From JAAYJM01 sp964498585 (GTDB lineage: Bacteria; Bacteroidota; Ignavibacteria; Kapaibacteriales; UBA2268), in assembly GCA_964498585.1 (NCBI GenBank), contig CAZCHH010000024.1, positions 1 to 48,659 of the forward strand: 48,659 nt of DNA, in the 5' to 3' direction. Position numbers and translations under genes: made by a program. The stretch's first letter is position 1; the number at the start of each line of letters is the position of its first letter. The notes under the pieces are model-generated. The model saw nothing but the letters and a program-made list of their open reading frames with translations. It searched no databases and had not been told where the DNA came from. Below, in pieces: positions 8,887 through 17,183 of this stretch.

Positions 8887-9333
8887 ATGGAAAAAGAAAC
8901 ATATATATCGAATAGTGAAAATCAAACTGTTGAGCTTGGCTACAGTTTTGCAAAAAAGCTTAAACCGGGCGATACTGTTGCATTTTTTGGCACACTTGGT
9001 ACTGGTAAGACTCAATTTATTAAGGGTATTTGCGATTTTTTTGATGTAGAAGAAATCGTTGTCAGTCCTACTTTCAATATTATGAATCAATATAAAGGAC
9101 AAATTGATGGCGATGATGTTATAATCTACCATATTGATTTATATAGAATAAAAAAGCTTCCGGAACTTGACGAAATCGGATTTAAGGAATGTGTCTATTC
9201 CGATAATTCCATTAAATTAATTGAATGGGCTGAAAAAGCAAATGGCGATTTACCGGCTGAAAGCTATATCGTCCAAATTGATTTCAATCCAAAAGATGAA
9301 AATGAACGGCTTATTTCTATTTCAAGATTGTGA
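8887..9333 (+). CDS. tsaE: tRNA threonylcarbamoyladenosine biosynthesis ATPase TsaE
   Basis: The protein has about 148 residues, the usual TsaE size. It carries a Walker A loop (GTLGTGKTQF), the SPTFNIMNQY strand, HIDLYR, and the late ELDEIGF...LIEWAEKA block. TsaE works with TsaB and TsaD to make t6A37 in ANN-decoding tRNAs and is normally essential. An in-frame ATG exists eight codons upstream at 8863. The extra residues are hydrophobic and not family-like, so I chose 8887. Neither start has a clear ribosome binding site. It follows porX closely and is 14 bp from the next gene, which suggests a shared transcript. Confidence 0.88.
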   Translation: MEKETYISNSENQTVELGYSFAKKLKPGDTVAFFGTLGTGKTQFIKGICDFFDVEEIVVSPTFNIMNQYKGQIDGDDVIIYHIDLYRIKKLPELDEIGFKECVYSDNSIKLIEWAEKANGDLPAESYIVQIDFNPKDENERLISISRL

Positions 9334-9347
9334 GTTGATTGTGAATA

Positions 9348-10070
9348 ATGAAAAAGAATAACTTAATATGTTTTTTTTTAATCATCTTGCTTTTTGCCTG
9401 CAACAGTAAAAAGCAAGATGATTCTGCTCAGAAAAATATAAATAAAAGTACTCAAACTCTGGAAAAAAAAGAAAATCATTTAACACTTCAAAAAACACCG
9501 CGCAGTATTCCCGAAGACACTTCCATAATAACTCATCATGCTACTGTAACAACTAATATGGGAACTTTTGTGATTGCTCTTTACGGGCAAGATGCTCCCA
9601 TAACTGTAAATAATTTTGTTGGGCTTGCACGTCAGGGATACTATAATGGAATACTATTTCACAGAGTTGCAAGAAATTTTCTGATTCAGGCAGGAGACCC
9701 AAATACAAAAAGTATTAAAAAAAAGAATGAATGGGGACTGGGCGGAAAAAGCTATTACGGAAAAGAATTTGAAGATGAGCTAAATCCAAATACTCCAAGC
9801 TATAAATTAGGTTATATCAAAGGGACGGTTGCAATGGCAAATCGTGGGCAAAACACAAATTCAAGCCAGTTCTTTGTTTGTTTAGATGAAGCAGTCAATT
9901 TAGATAACGAATGGACAATTTTTGGAAAAGTAATAAGTGGAATGGATGTCGTTGAAAATATTTCTGCTGTCCAGGTTGAGCCGAGCGACCGCGGTTATTC
10001 TGATGGAATTCCACTAAAGCCAATAAAAATTAATTATATCAAAATAAAAAAAGCTAAAATTAGTCAATAG
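9348..10070 (+). CDS. Lipoprotein cyclophilin-type peptidyl-prolyl isomerase
   Basis: The 240-residue product has a signal peptide ending in a lipobox (LLFAC, Cys at about residue 18). It is therefore expected to be lipid-anchored in the envelope. A charged, low-complexity linker precedes a cyclophilin domain from about residue 65. Visible cyclophilin motifs are FHRVARNFLIQAGDP, KGTVAMANRGQNTNSSQFF and DNEWTIFGKV. This enzyme would assist folding of exported proteins by cis-trans isomerisation of proline bonds. It sits 14 bp after tsaE. A second cyclophilin follows 271 bp downstream, but the two differ in linker and anchor, so they are probably old paralogues rather than a recent duplication. 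Confidence 0.9.
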   Translation: MKKNNLICFFLIILLFACNSKKQDDSAQKNINKSTQTLEKKENHLTLQKTPRSIPEDTSIITHHATVTTNMGTFVIALYGQDAPITVNNFVGLARQGYYNGILFHRVARNFLIQAGDPNTKSIKKKNEWGLGGKSYYGKEFEDELNPNTPSYKLGYIKGTVAMANRGQNTNSSQFFVCLDEAVNLDNEWTIFGKVISGMDVVENISAVQVEPSDRGYSDGIPLKPIKINYIKIKKAKISQ

Positions 10071-10341
10071 TCTAAGGTAAGTTCAAAAATACAATTTTGT
10101 TTGTCATTCTGAACTACAAAATGAAGTAAGCACTTTATTTAAATAGAAATGATATAACACAGTCATTCTGAACGAAGTGAAGAATCCAGAAAAATTTCTT
10201 TTAACCACTATTCTCTGGATTCTTCACTTCGTTCAGAATGACAAGAAAAGATGCCATAGACAACGTAGTGAAGAATGACAATTTTGAGAACTTCCCTAAA
10301 TTTAATAAATAAATTTTTTAAAACAATTTTTGAGGATTAAA
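10071..10341. repeat. Spacer with perfect 28-bp inverted repeat
   Basis: A perfect 28-bp inverted repeat has arms at 10163-10190 and 10214-10241 and a 23-bp loop. It begins TCATTCTGAACGAAGTG. It is flanked by a TTTATTTAAATAGAAATGA block that recurs at about 34083 and, more diverged, near 20068, each time ahead of GTCATTCTGA. It is a dispersed repeat, and could also fold in RNA as a strong hairpin between the two isomerase genes. Confidence 0.8.
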
Positions 10342-10962
10342 ATGTCAAAAGCATATCGAATGATTGCAATTTTTACTTTCGTTGCAATTTTAATCGGAGT
10401 AACAAATAACGATTTATTAAGTCAAAAATCAAAACAAGAAACAAAACAAGGAAAGAAAATGAATCCAGAGTATATCATTTCTGTAAGCCAGGGCGGAAAT
10501 TCATTAGGTGATATAGTTATTGAACTTTATCCGGATATAGCACCGAAGCACTGCCACAATTTTGATAGTTTAGTCGCAATAAAATATTATGATGGAACTG
10601 CCTTTCACAGAGTCATACCTGGCTTTATGATTCAAGGTGGCGACCCAAATTCAAAGAACAAACCAAAAGATACCTGGGGTGGTGGCGACCCTACTCAAAC
10701 AAAAGTTCCTGCAGAATTTAATCCAACTCCTCATAAAAGAGGTATTCTCTCTGCTGCCCGCACTCCAGACCCAAATAGTGCTACGTCTCAATTCTTTATC
10801 TGTGTTGCCGATGCTCCATATCTTGATAACCAGTATACTGTTTATGGTGCTGTTCTTACAGGTATGGACGTTGTTGATAAAATTGTAAGCTCTCCTAGAG
10901 ATAAAAAAGATAATCCATTAGATAAAATTGAAATGAAAATAAGAAAGAAAGAAGCAAAATAA
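10342..10962 (+). CDS. Exported cyclophilin-type peptidyl-prolyl isomerase
   Basis: From the chosen ATG the protein has about 206 residues. GAGG sits about 7 bases upstream, which favours this ATG over an in-frame TTG at 10330. The N terminus has one hydrophobic segment (residues about 7-20), consistent with a signal peptide or anchor without a lipobox. The rest is a cyclophilin domain with FHRVIPGFMIQGGDP, RGILSAARTPDPNSATSQFF and YTVYGAVLTGMDVVDKI. It probably acts as a periplasmic foldase. It ends in a basic KIRKKEAK tail. A hairpin terminator follows at 11048-11082. Confidence 0.9.
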   Translation: MSKAYRMIAIFTFVAILIGVTNNDLLSQKSKQETKQGKKMNPEYIISVSQGGNSLGDIVIELYPDIAPKHCHNFDSLVAIKYYDGTAFHRVIPGFMIQGGDPNSKNKPKDTWGGGDPTQTKVPAEFNPTPHKRGILSAARTPDPNSATSQFFICVADAPYLDNQYTVYGAVLTGMDVVDKIVSSPRDKKDNPLDKIEMKIRKKEAK

Positions 10963-11047
10963 TTCATTTCTTGTTAAATCTTGCAATATAACAAGAGTGT
11001 TTATATATGATTAGATAGTTTAGCTTTTAAACTTTCGTAAAGTCAAG

Positions 11048-11082
11048 AAACCTTCCGAAGTTTCAAACTTTCGGAAGGTTTT
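11048..11082. terminator. Hairpin terminator after the isomerase gene
   Basis: The 12-bp arms AAACCTTCCGAA (11048-11059) and TTCGGAAGGTTT (11070-11081) are followed by TTTTG. Because the arms are flanked by A on one side and T on the other, it could work in both directions, serving the isomerase gene and the convergent GWxTD gene. Confidence 0.65.
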
Positions 11083-11390
11083 GTTCGATAAAAGTAGCTA
11101 TGTCATTCTGGCGTATGCCAGAATACATCTTGGAAAAGCAAGTGAGCTTGCTCACTTGTTTGTTCATTTGGGCAAGCCCAATGCTTCCTTGTAATATCAA
11201 ATATAGAATAGCAACCGCACAATAATAAAGATGGATTCTGACATTCGTCAGAATGGCAGTATATAGTTATTTCATATCCTTTTAAAAAAAAATTCTCATT
11301 TTTTAGGGGGTTCAGAATGACAGAAAAACCTAAAGATGTCATTTGTAAGGTGAATTATAAAATTCAATTATAAGAACTTTCCTGAAAATC
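11083..11390. repeat. Repeat-rich spacer with GTCATTCTG motifs
   Basis: This spacer holds several fragments of the dispersed GTCATTCTG/CAGAATGAC family (about 11103, 11238 and 11311), each with short palindromes such as CTGGCGTATGCCAG and CTGACATTCGTCAG. An 79-codon open frame on the minus strand is made entirely of these repeats, and I do not regard it as a gene. Confidence 0.6.
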
Positions 11391-12761
11391 TTACTTTTCT
11401 ATAACTTTTTTTAAAAGAAAATTATTTGAGGATTCTGCTACAAAAATAAATTCTTTCTTCAAATTGTCATATTTCCAAATTTCAGTATTAACATCATTTT
11501 CGTAGGATTGCTTGATAGAGGAGGGATTCCCGTAAAGGATATAAATTTTTCCTTTATCAGTTTTTACACCATTTTTTTGAGTAAATGTTCCAAAATTAAG
11601 AGACGCATAATCTACGCGTCTGAAATATTCAGCCATAGACTCATTATAATGAGTTTCAGGAGTAGGGTCTTGAATTTTCCAATATTTCAAAATTTTTAAA
11701 AATAAATCTTTCCTTGAGCCACTGCGGTATTCTTTAAATTCATCATCATTTAAGATATAATACATCGCTTCAATTGCGAAGTCCGGAGAGCGTAAAGAAA
11801 CGGGCATATCAAACCAGTCAATTTTAAAATTTACTTTTATAGAATCCTTGGAAGAAGGACTCCAAAGAGTGAGCAGATAATTTCCCGGAATAATTTGATT
11901 TTCTGGAATATTTATTTCTATAACGCCAAGTTCGATGCTGTCATTCTTGTTCAAATTTGAATTAATATCAATAATTTTTTGAGAAATTCTATTATTCTCG
12001 AAATTGATTTTAAAAGTTTTATTTTTTTGTGGAAATACTTTACCGCTTAAAAATGCAGATTTATCCCAAAAGAATTCTTGTTTTCTATCAAAAAAAGGTT
12101 CTATTTGATAATCAAGTTCAAATATATCAGAATCGAAAGCTATTTGAAATAATATTGATGCATTCGAGCAGGCAAAATTGATATTGTTGCCATATAAAAA
12201 AGGGAAAAAAGTATCACTATCCGGATTCTCCTTATAAACAAAAATGGGAGCGCCTAAAAGCTCTCTTTCGCCTCCAATTTTATTGAAAAATTGATTAAGA
12301 GATATTTCTTTAACTAATTTTGAATTTGCATCAGTAAGTTTGACAGAGATTTGATATTCGTCCATTGCGACAGTCGTTTCAAATATACCAATTTTATTTA
12401 ACTTATTTGATTTTGAATCTTCATAATCATTAATGAAAATGGTATCGTTGTCATACACTCTTTTGCGAATTACTCCGATTTTATCTTTAAACTCTGCTTC
12501 AATACTATAAATCGTAAAGAATAAATCCTTGTCCGGAACTTTTTTAAAAGGTAATATTTTGTATGGTATTCTATAGCAAATATTTGCTATAACAGAATCA
12601 ATATCATTTGTAGGCGTTTCAATAATTTCAGCAAAAAAAGTTAAACCAAAATCAAAAAGCAATCTTTTGTCTCTTTGGTTTCCAGCTAAATGACCCGACT
12701 GACTTAATGATTCTAATGCAATTGCTAAAATAATTATAGCTATAAAAGATAATCTCTTCAT
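11391..12761 (-). CDS. GWxTD-domain exported protein
   Basis: The 456-residue product begins with a signal peptide (KRLSFIAIIILAIALESLS). The central part has no domain I recognise and looks beta-rich. The C-terminal ~110 residues carry the GWxTD-domain hallmark: FRRVDYASLNFG, then GVKTDKGKIYILYGNPS with Val in place of the family Trp, and IWKYDNLKKEFIF. The function of this domain is not established; it is common in Bacteroidota, Chlorobi and related phyla. The start codon overlaps the end of ruvX by 4 bp (ATGA), so translation is probably coupled. Confidence 0.82.
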   Translation of the reverse strand: MKRLSFIAIIILAIALESLSQSGHLAGNQRDKRLLFDFGLTFFAEIIETPTNDIDSVIANICYRIPYKILPFKKVPDKDLFFTIYSIEAEFKDKIGVIRKRVYDNDTIFINDYEDSKSNKLNKIGIFETTVAMDEYQISVKLTDANSKLVKEISLNQFFNKIGGERELLGAPIFVYKENPDSDTFFPFLYGNNINFACSNASILFQIAFDSDIFELDYQIEPFFDRKQEFFWDKSAFLSGKVFPQKNKTFKINFENNRISQKIIDINSNLNKNDSIELGVIEINIPENQIIPGNYLLTLWSPSSKDSIKVNFKIDWFDMPVSLRSPDFAIEAMYYILNDDEFKEYRSGSRKDLFLKILKYWKIQDPTPETHYNESMAEYFRRVDYASLNFGTFTQKNGVKTDKGKIYILYGNPSSIKQSYENDVNTEIWKYDNLKKEFIFVAESSNNFLLKKVIEK

Positions 12762-13204
12762 ATTATTTCATTTAAAAATTCACGTAAAATAACTGCGGCT
12801 GCAATTTTATCTGCATTTCCCTTTTTTTGTCTTTGTTTTTTTTTCATTCCAATTTCTAACATTACAGAACTTGCTTTTTTGCTTGAATATGATTCATCGT
12901 AAAGCAATATTTCAAGTGTTGTTTTTTCTTTTAATTCTTTGACAAACTCCATTACTTTAGACAATATGTTAGAACTTTTATTGTTAAAATTATACGGCGC
13001 CCCAACAACTATTGCTTCAATTTTTTCATTATTTAAAAATGACAGCAATTCTGTCCAAAAGTCATTAGATGTATAGTCAAGCGTTGGACGTGTAGAAACT
13101 GTTATGTGCATTGGGTCGCATACTGCTAATCCTACCCTTTTCAAACCAAAATCTATTGCTGCAAGACGCTTGTTTTTCAAATACTGATAATTTGATTTTT
13201 CCAT
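12758..13204 (-). CDS. ruvX: Putative pre-16S rRNA nuclease / Holliday junction resolvase-like YqgF
   Basis: The 148-residue protein fits the YqgF/RuvX family length. It has the RNase H-like first strand AAIDFGLKRVGLAVCDP with the catalytic Asp, the VVGAPYNFN strand and loop, and LLYDESYSSKKA containing the Asp-Glu pair. It ends with KKGNADKIAAAVILREFL, whose Asp completes the active site. In bacteria this enzyme trims the 5' end of pre-16S rRNA, and a resolvase role was proposed earlier. It is the upstream gene of a two-gene unit with the GWxTD gene. Its ribosome binding site is weak. Confidence 0.9.
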   Translation of the reverse strand: MEKSNYQYLKNKRLAAIDFGLKRVGLAVCDPMHITVSTRPTLDYTSNDFWTELLSFLNNEKIEAIVVGAPYNFNNKSSNILSKVMEFVKELKEKTTLEILLYDESYSSKKASSVMLEIGMKKKQRQKKGNADKIAAAVILREFLNEII

Positions 13205-13400
13205 TTATTACTTAAAATTTATTTGTTATTATTTATCTAACAAAATTACATACTTTTTTAAACAATTAAGATAATGATTTGTAACAAAAATTTTTTTTAT
13301 GCACCATACTCATTGACTTTTTGAGAAAAGATTACAAAGATAGTAGATATGCTTTTTAAAGAATAATTCTGCATTTAATCAGTAAAATTGAGATTCTAAG

Positions 13401-13638
13401 TCTTCCGCCGGAGATTTCAGGTCTTCCGCCGGAGATTTTAAGTCTTCTGCCGGAGATTTTAGGTCTTCTGCCGGAGATTTTAGGTCTTCCGCCGGAGATT
13501 TTAGGTCTTCCGCCGGAGATTTTAGGTCTTCTGTCGGAGATTTTAGGTCTTCTGTCGGAGATTTTAGGTCTTCCGCCGGAGATTTTAGGTCTTCTGCCGG
13601 AGATTTCAGGTCTTCCGCCGGAGATTTTAAGTCTTCCG
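13401..13638. repeat. Minisatellite T1, 21-bp unit, 11 copies plus a partial
   Basis: Eleven full units and a 7-bp partial of a 21-bp repeat with core TCTTCCGCCGGAGATTTT start at 13401 and step exactly by 21. Only four positions vary: C/T at 6, C/T at 8, T/C at 18 and G/A at 20. On the plus strand it is open as heptads of type SSAGDFR. On the minus strand it is open as LKSPAED, where changes at 6, 18 and 20 are synonymous (GCG/GCA; CTA/CTG/TTA) and only position 8 (Ala/Thr) is not. No ATG, GTG or TTG start opens either frame within the visible sequence. Confidence 0.9.
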
Positions 13639-13648
13639 TTTTGTTCGC

Positions 13649-13839
13649 TAATATAAAAAGNNNNNNNNNNNNNNNNNNNNNNNNNNNNNNNNNNNNNNNN
13701 NNNNNNNNNNNNNNNNNNNNNNNNNNNNNNNNNNNNNNNNNNNNNNNNNNNNNNNNNNNNTCATTTGAATAATATAAAAAGTCATTTGAATAATATAAAA
13801 AGTCATTTGAATAATATAAAAAGTCATTTGAATAATTAC
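13649..13839. repeat. Minisatellite T2, 21-bp unit, spanning the assembly gap
   Basis: After the gap, three full copies and a partial of a second 21-bp unit (core TCATTTGAATAATATAAA) run from 13761. Just before the gap, TAATATAAAAAG at 13649-13660 matches the end of the same unit. The gap therefore lies inside this array and its true copy number is unknown. Its one plus-strand open frame reads HLNNIKS and is in phase with the SSAGDFR frame of T1 up to the gap edge. Confidence 0.85.
13661..13760. other. Assembly gap of 100 N
   Basis: There are exactly 100 undetermined bases, the conventional size for a gap of unknown length. It falls in tandem repeats that short reads cannot span, so the contig join is probably right in order but the length is arbitrary. 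Confidence 0.97.
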
Positions 13840-13857
13840 TAAAAAGAGTTCAATAAA

Positions 13858-14007
13858 ATGGAAAATTCTTGGATAAAAAGAGATTACTGAATATCAGACT
13901 GTAAGTTGAGTTTGTATGTCTCGAATTTTTGCAAAGTTAAAAGGAATGATTATCCCGATTTGACAAATTCTGAATTAACAGAAGCAAAAATTAATGCGTA
14001 TAAATAA
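13858..14007 (+). pseudogene. Possible decayed short ORF with an in-frame TGA
   Basis: From ATG at 13858 a 10-codon frame stops at TGA (13888-13890). It then stays open in the same frame for 38 further codons, ending KINAYK at TAA 14005-14007. The second part has a plausible protein composition (YPDLTNSELTEAK). It matches no family I know. It may be a remnant of a gene cut by the minisatellite, or chance; an open stretch of this size is not rare in AT-rich DNA. Confidence 0.2.
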
Positions 14008-14095
14008 AATAACATATCAGTTTTTTCAATGAATTATTTCTTCTTATTTTTGTATTCAAATTATGTAACTAAACTAACTGAGTTTTGGGGTATAA

Positions 14096-17000
14096 ATGGA
14101 GTGTAATTCTTTTTTTAAAATTCTGATAATTGATGACGAGCTTAACCAATTGACTGATTATCCCTGGTTTTTGGAAGTAGCTAAATTGCCAATTATTATA
14201 GAAGGAATTGATGATATAAAGGCACTTGAAAAGGACAGTATTTCAGTTCGGCGGACAAAAAAATTTGACAGAACAGAAATGAAATTTGTTTCATTGCAGA
14301 ATAATTTTGAGACTTTTTTTGAATATGACATTATTATTTTAGATTATCATCTTAATTCTGAAACAACAGGCATAGAAATAATAAAGAATTTAGCGAGCCA
14401 TTACAAATCCAAAATTCCAAATATTTTATTAATCGCTCATTATTATCCAACGGAAACAAATGGATGCGAGCTAAGGGGCAGTCTTACAAATGACCTGATT
14501 GATTGCTTTATGAATTTAACTAACAGGTTTGATTATTTCTTTAAAAAAGATGATTCGCCTTTCAAATATTTAGATTATATCTATCGTATTGCTGAAACAA
14601 AATACAATATTGATGAGTTTATCTGCTTTCATAAATATACTCCTTTTGATTTTGAAAGTAAAAAAAATATTGAAAATGATGAAGTAATTGAAATTGAACA
14701 AATCGAGTATGTCAGAAGTAAAACAATCAATTCAAAGACCCAACGCAAGCTGCCTGTGCATAAGCAATCTACATTCAATCAAATTAACTGCCTGAACTTT
14801 CATACAATTCCTAAAGTGTCCTCAAGGATATGGGTATCAAAGGAAAAGGAGCAAATTGCTTTTATTACATATAATAATAATGAATTACATCAATTCATCG
14901 GTGAAGATTATTATCAAAAAATTGCAAAATCGAATAAATACAAAATCAATATATTTAACGAGGTTCATAATAATATAAAAGTAAAAGTAATTTCAAATGC
15001 TTTTCCTTTCAAAAAGGCGGAGATTAAAAGTTATTTTTCTGAAAACGATGAAAATACAGAAGAAAATCAAAATAAAAACAATCAACGCAGAAATTATTCA
15101 ATTTCATTGACATCTATTAAGCCGGCAGGGAGTGGCTTGGAAATTGAATTTGAACTGGACATTGTAATCAAATCCCCAAAAATAATAGATTTCGGTAAAT
15201 TAATTTATAAAAAAGGATTTGAAAATCTTTCCAATATATTAATCAATGACAGATATTCAATTGATGGCTCTATTTCTGAATACCAATTTTGGGGAATAAA
15301 AGTAGCAAAAGATTATGAATATTATCATCTGACTTTAAGATACAGAAAGAATGAGAAAAGAATTTTCGATAAAGAAAGTATTTTAAACGATGTAAGCAAA
15401 ATAATATATCATATTTTCAGATATACTAAATCTCATATTAGAAATAATTTGGACAGGAATATCAGCATATTTGATATAATAGGTCCGGATATGGTAGGTC
15501 CATCAAGTTCTCACACTTGCGGTGCCAATAGAATCGGAAGAGTTGCAAACAGAATTATCAAATTATTTTTAAAGAACAAGAAGACCGATAAATTGTTTGT
15601 TTCTTCCTTGCTGCTTGGCTCATTCTACGATACTGGAGAAGGTCATAAAACTGTCAATGCTTTAGCTGCAGGTTTACTCGAAGACAGGGAGCAAACTGAT
15701 GAAGAAATTGCTCATTTTGATTATTTTCCGGAAGAAAATAAATTTGCTTTCGATTCTGTTAAAATCAATTGGTTGGGCTATAGAAATATGTTCCCGAACA
15801 ACGAAAATAATGATTCACTTGATAATAAAATAGAAGAATATGAAAGCATTTTTGAAGATTATAATTTAAAACTGCACGTAAATACTGCAATAATTTTTGC
15901 TGATACAAAATTCAATCATAATTTTGATTTGAGTGCCCATGAGCTTATTATTGTTGGCGAATCTCTCGGTGGTGGAAAAATTCAAATTAAAGCTGTAGGT
16001 ATAAATAACGAAAGAATGCAAAATATTTTCCAAAATGAATGGAAATGGGTAAATAAATTTAATATTGACGGCACTAAAATCTTTTTCAGAAATAATAATC
16101 CAGAAATTCCGCTCTTAGACGGAAACAACAATTTTCATTATAAAAGCATTCCTAATATTTCTTCCTTTGCTACAAAAATGAAAGGTATCAAAGATAAAAT
16201 TGGATTTATGCAAGATTCGGAGCCAGAAACACTTTCATTCTTTGGATTCGATGATTTGAAAGAATTTCTCGAAAATAATCCGCATTGGAACTTATTAGAT
16301 GCTGCTTATATGTATGAAAACTGGCATTTAAATTTGCCTGTTCATTCAACTGAACTTATTGAAATAATCAATAATGAAGCACAGCGGCTGCACGAAACAA
16401 TGGTGCAAAGTGCTAAAACTATAATTAAATTTACAACAACAGAAAATCTCGAAAAAAGAAATATTATTAATACTTATCAAACAATTATAAAGAACAAACC
16501 GAAAAATATTTTTGAAGCTGCTTCCATTGGTGCTATTACAGCAATGACGAGCAACGCGCTTTCAAGGAAGATTCTTGCTCTTCCGACCGGTGGCGCAAGC
16601 GGCATATTGCCCGGAGTCCACGAAGGGTTAAAATTTTATTTGAAAAGCGATTTGAATACAGAAGAGGAAATTAAAATTTGCACTGAAGCTTTTTTAATAG
16701 CAGGGCTTTTCGGGGCTATTTCTTCTAAATGGGTAGCACCATCTGGAGCAAGATTCGGCTGTCAGGCAGAAACTGGAACAGGCGCCGGAATGGGTGCAGT
16801 ATATGCCTGTAAAATACTCGGTGGAACTGATGAACAACTATTTCACGCTTATATTTTAGCTATTAAGAATTCATTGGGTTTGGTTTGTGACCCACTTGCC
16901 GGCGGAGTTAATATTCCTTGCATTAAAAGAAATGCTTTTAAAGCTGTAGAAGCGTTAAACTCTGCATTTATGAGTTTGATGGGGGTTGAATCCTTGATTC

Positions 17001-17149
17001 CATTAGATGAAGTTATGCCGGCAATGAGGGAAATTGGGAATAATATGCAGGAAAAATATAAGGAAACTTCAAAAGGAGGACTTGCTACTACACCAATTGG
17101 TTTAGAACATATTTATTGTAATAAATGCAATTCTCCTTCCTGCAGATGA
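14096..17149 (+). CDS. Receiver-like domain fused to iron-sulfur L-serine dehydratase
   Basis: This is a 1017-residue fusion. Residues about 7-160 look like a response-regulator receiver: Asp13-Asp14, Asp83 in ILDYHL and Lys151 after the last strand. The switch Thr/Ser is replaced by Ile113 (ILLIAH), and the segment before Asp83 is about 30 residues longer than usual. Residues 170-450 match nothing I recognise. From 457 the sequence is a serine dehydratase beta part: GPSSSHT at 468-474, TGEGHKTVNALAAG, and an ACT-like GESLGGGKI. The alpha part follows from about 720, with cluster ligands Cys889 (FGCQ), Cys931 (CDPLAG) and Cys942 (PCIKRN). The tail has Cys1008, Cys1011 and Cys1016; in the Legionella enzyme a C-terminal Cys caps the cluster. 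The expected reaction is serine to pyruvate plus ammonia. It stands alone on its strand. Confidence 0.85.
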   Translation: MECNSFFKILIIDDELNQLTDYPWFLEVAKLPIIIEGIDDIKALEKDSISVRRTKKFDRTEMKFVSLQNNFETFFEYDIIILDYHLNSETTGIEIIKNLASHYKSKIPNILLIAHYYPTETNGCELRGSLTNDLIDCFMNLTNRFDYFFKKDDSPFKYLDYIYRIAETKYNIDEFICFHKYTPFDFESKKNIENDEVIEIEQIEYVRSKTINSKTQRKLPVHKQSTFNQINCLNFHTIPKVSSRIWVSKEKEQIAFITYNNNELHQFIGEDYYQKIAKSNKYKINIFNEVHNNIKVKVISNAFPFKKAEIKSYFSENDENTEENQNKNNQRRNYSISLTSIKPAGSGLEIEFELDIVIKSPKIIDFGKLIYKKGFENLSNILINDRYSIDGSISEYQFWGIKVAKDYEYYHLTLRYRKNEKRIFDKESILNDVSKIIYHIFRYTKSHIRNNLDRNISIFDIIGPDMVGPSSSHTCGANRIGRVANRIIKLFLKNKKTDKLFVSSLLLGSFYDTGEGHKTVNALAAGLLEDREQTDEEIAHFDYFPEENKFAFDSVKINWLGYRNMFPNNENNDSLDNKIEEYESIFEDYNLKLHVNTAIIFADTKFNHNFDLSAHELIIVGESLGGGKIQIKAVGINNERMQNIFQNEWKWVNKFNIDGTKIFFRNNNPEIPLLDGNNNFHYKSIPNISSFATKMKGIKDKIGFMQDSEPETLSFFGFDDLKEFLENNPHWNLLDAAYMYENWHLNLPVHSTELIEIINNEAQRLHETMVQSAKTIIKFTTTENLEKRNIINTYQTIIKNKPKNIFEAASIGAITAMTSNALSRKILALPTGGASGILPGVHEGLKFYLKSDLNTEEEIKICTEAFLIAGLFGAISSKWVAPSGARFGCQAETGTGAGMGAVYACKILGGTDEQLFHAYILAIKNSLGLVCDPLAGGVNIPCIKRNAFKAVEALNSAFMSLMGVESLIPLDEVMPAMREIGNNMQEKYKETSKGGLATTPIGLEHIYCNKCNSPSCR

Positions 17150-17183
17150 AATGTTATTGGGTTATTGGCTTTAATTATTTTAG

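Noticed and set aside
11103..11342. 79-codon minus-strand ORF as a gene
   Set aside because: It is made of dispersed GTCATTCTG-type repeats and palindromes and has no protein-like composition or ribosome binding site.
13401..13839. CRISPR array
   Set aside because: Units are directly abutting 21-bp copies without unique spacers, and no cas genes are present.
13858..14007. Selenoprotein reading of the in-frame TGA
   Set aside because: No selenocysteine family match and no convincing stem-loop directly after the TGA; a decayed or chance frame is simpler.
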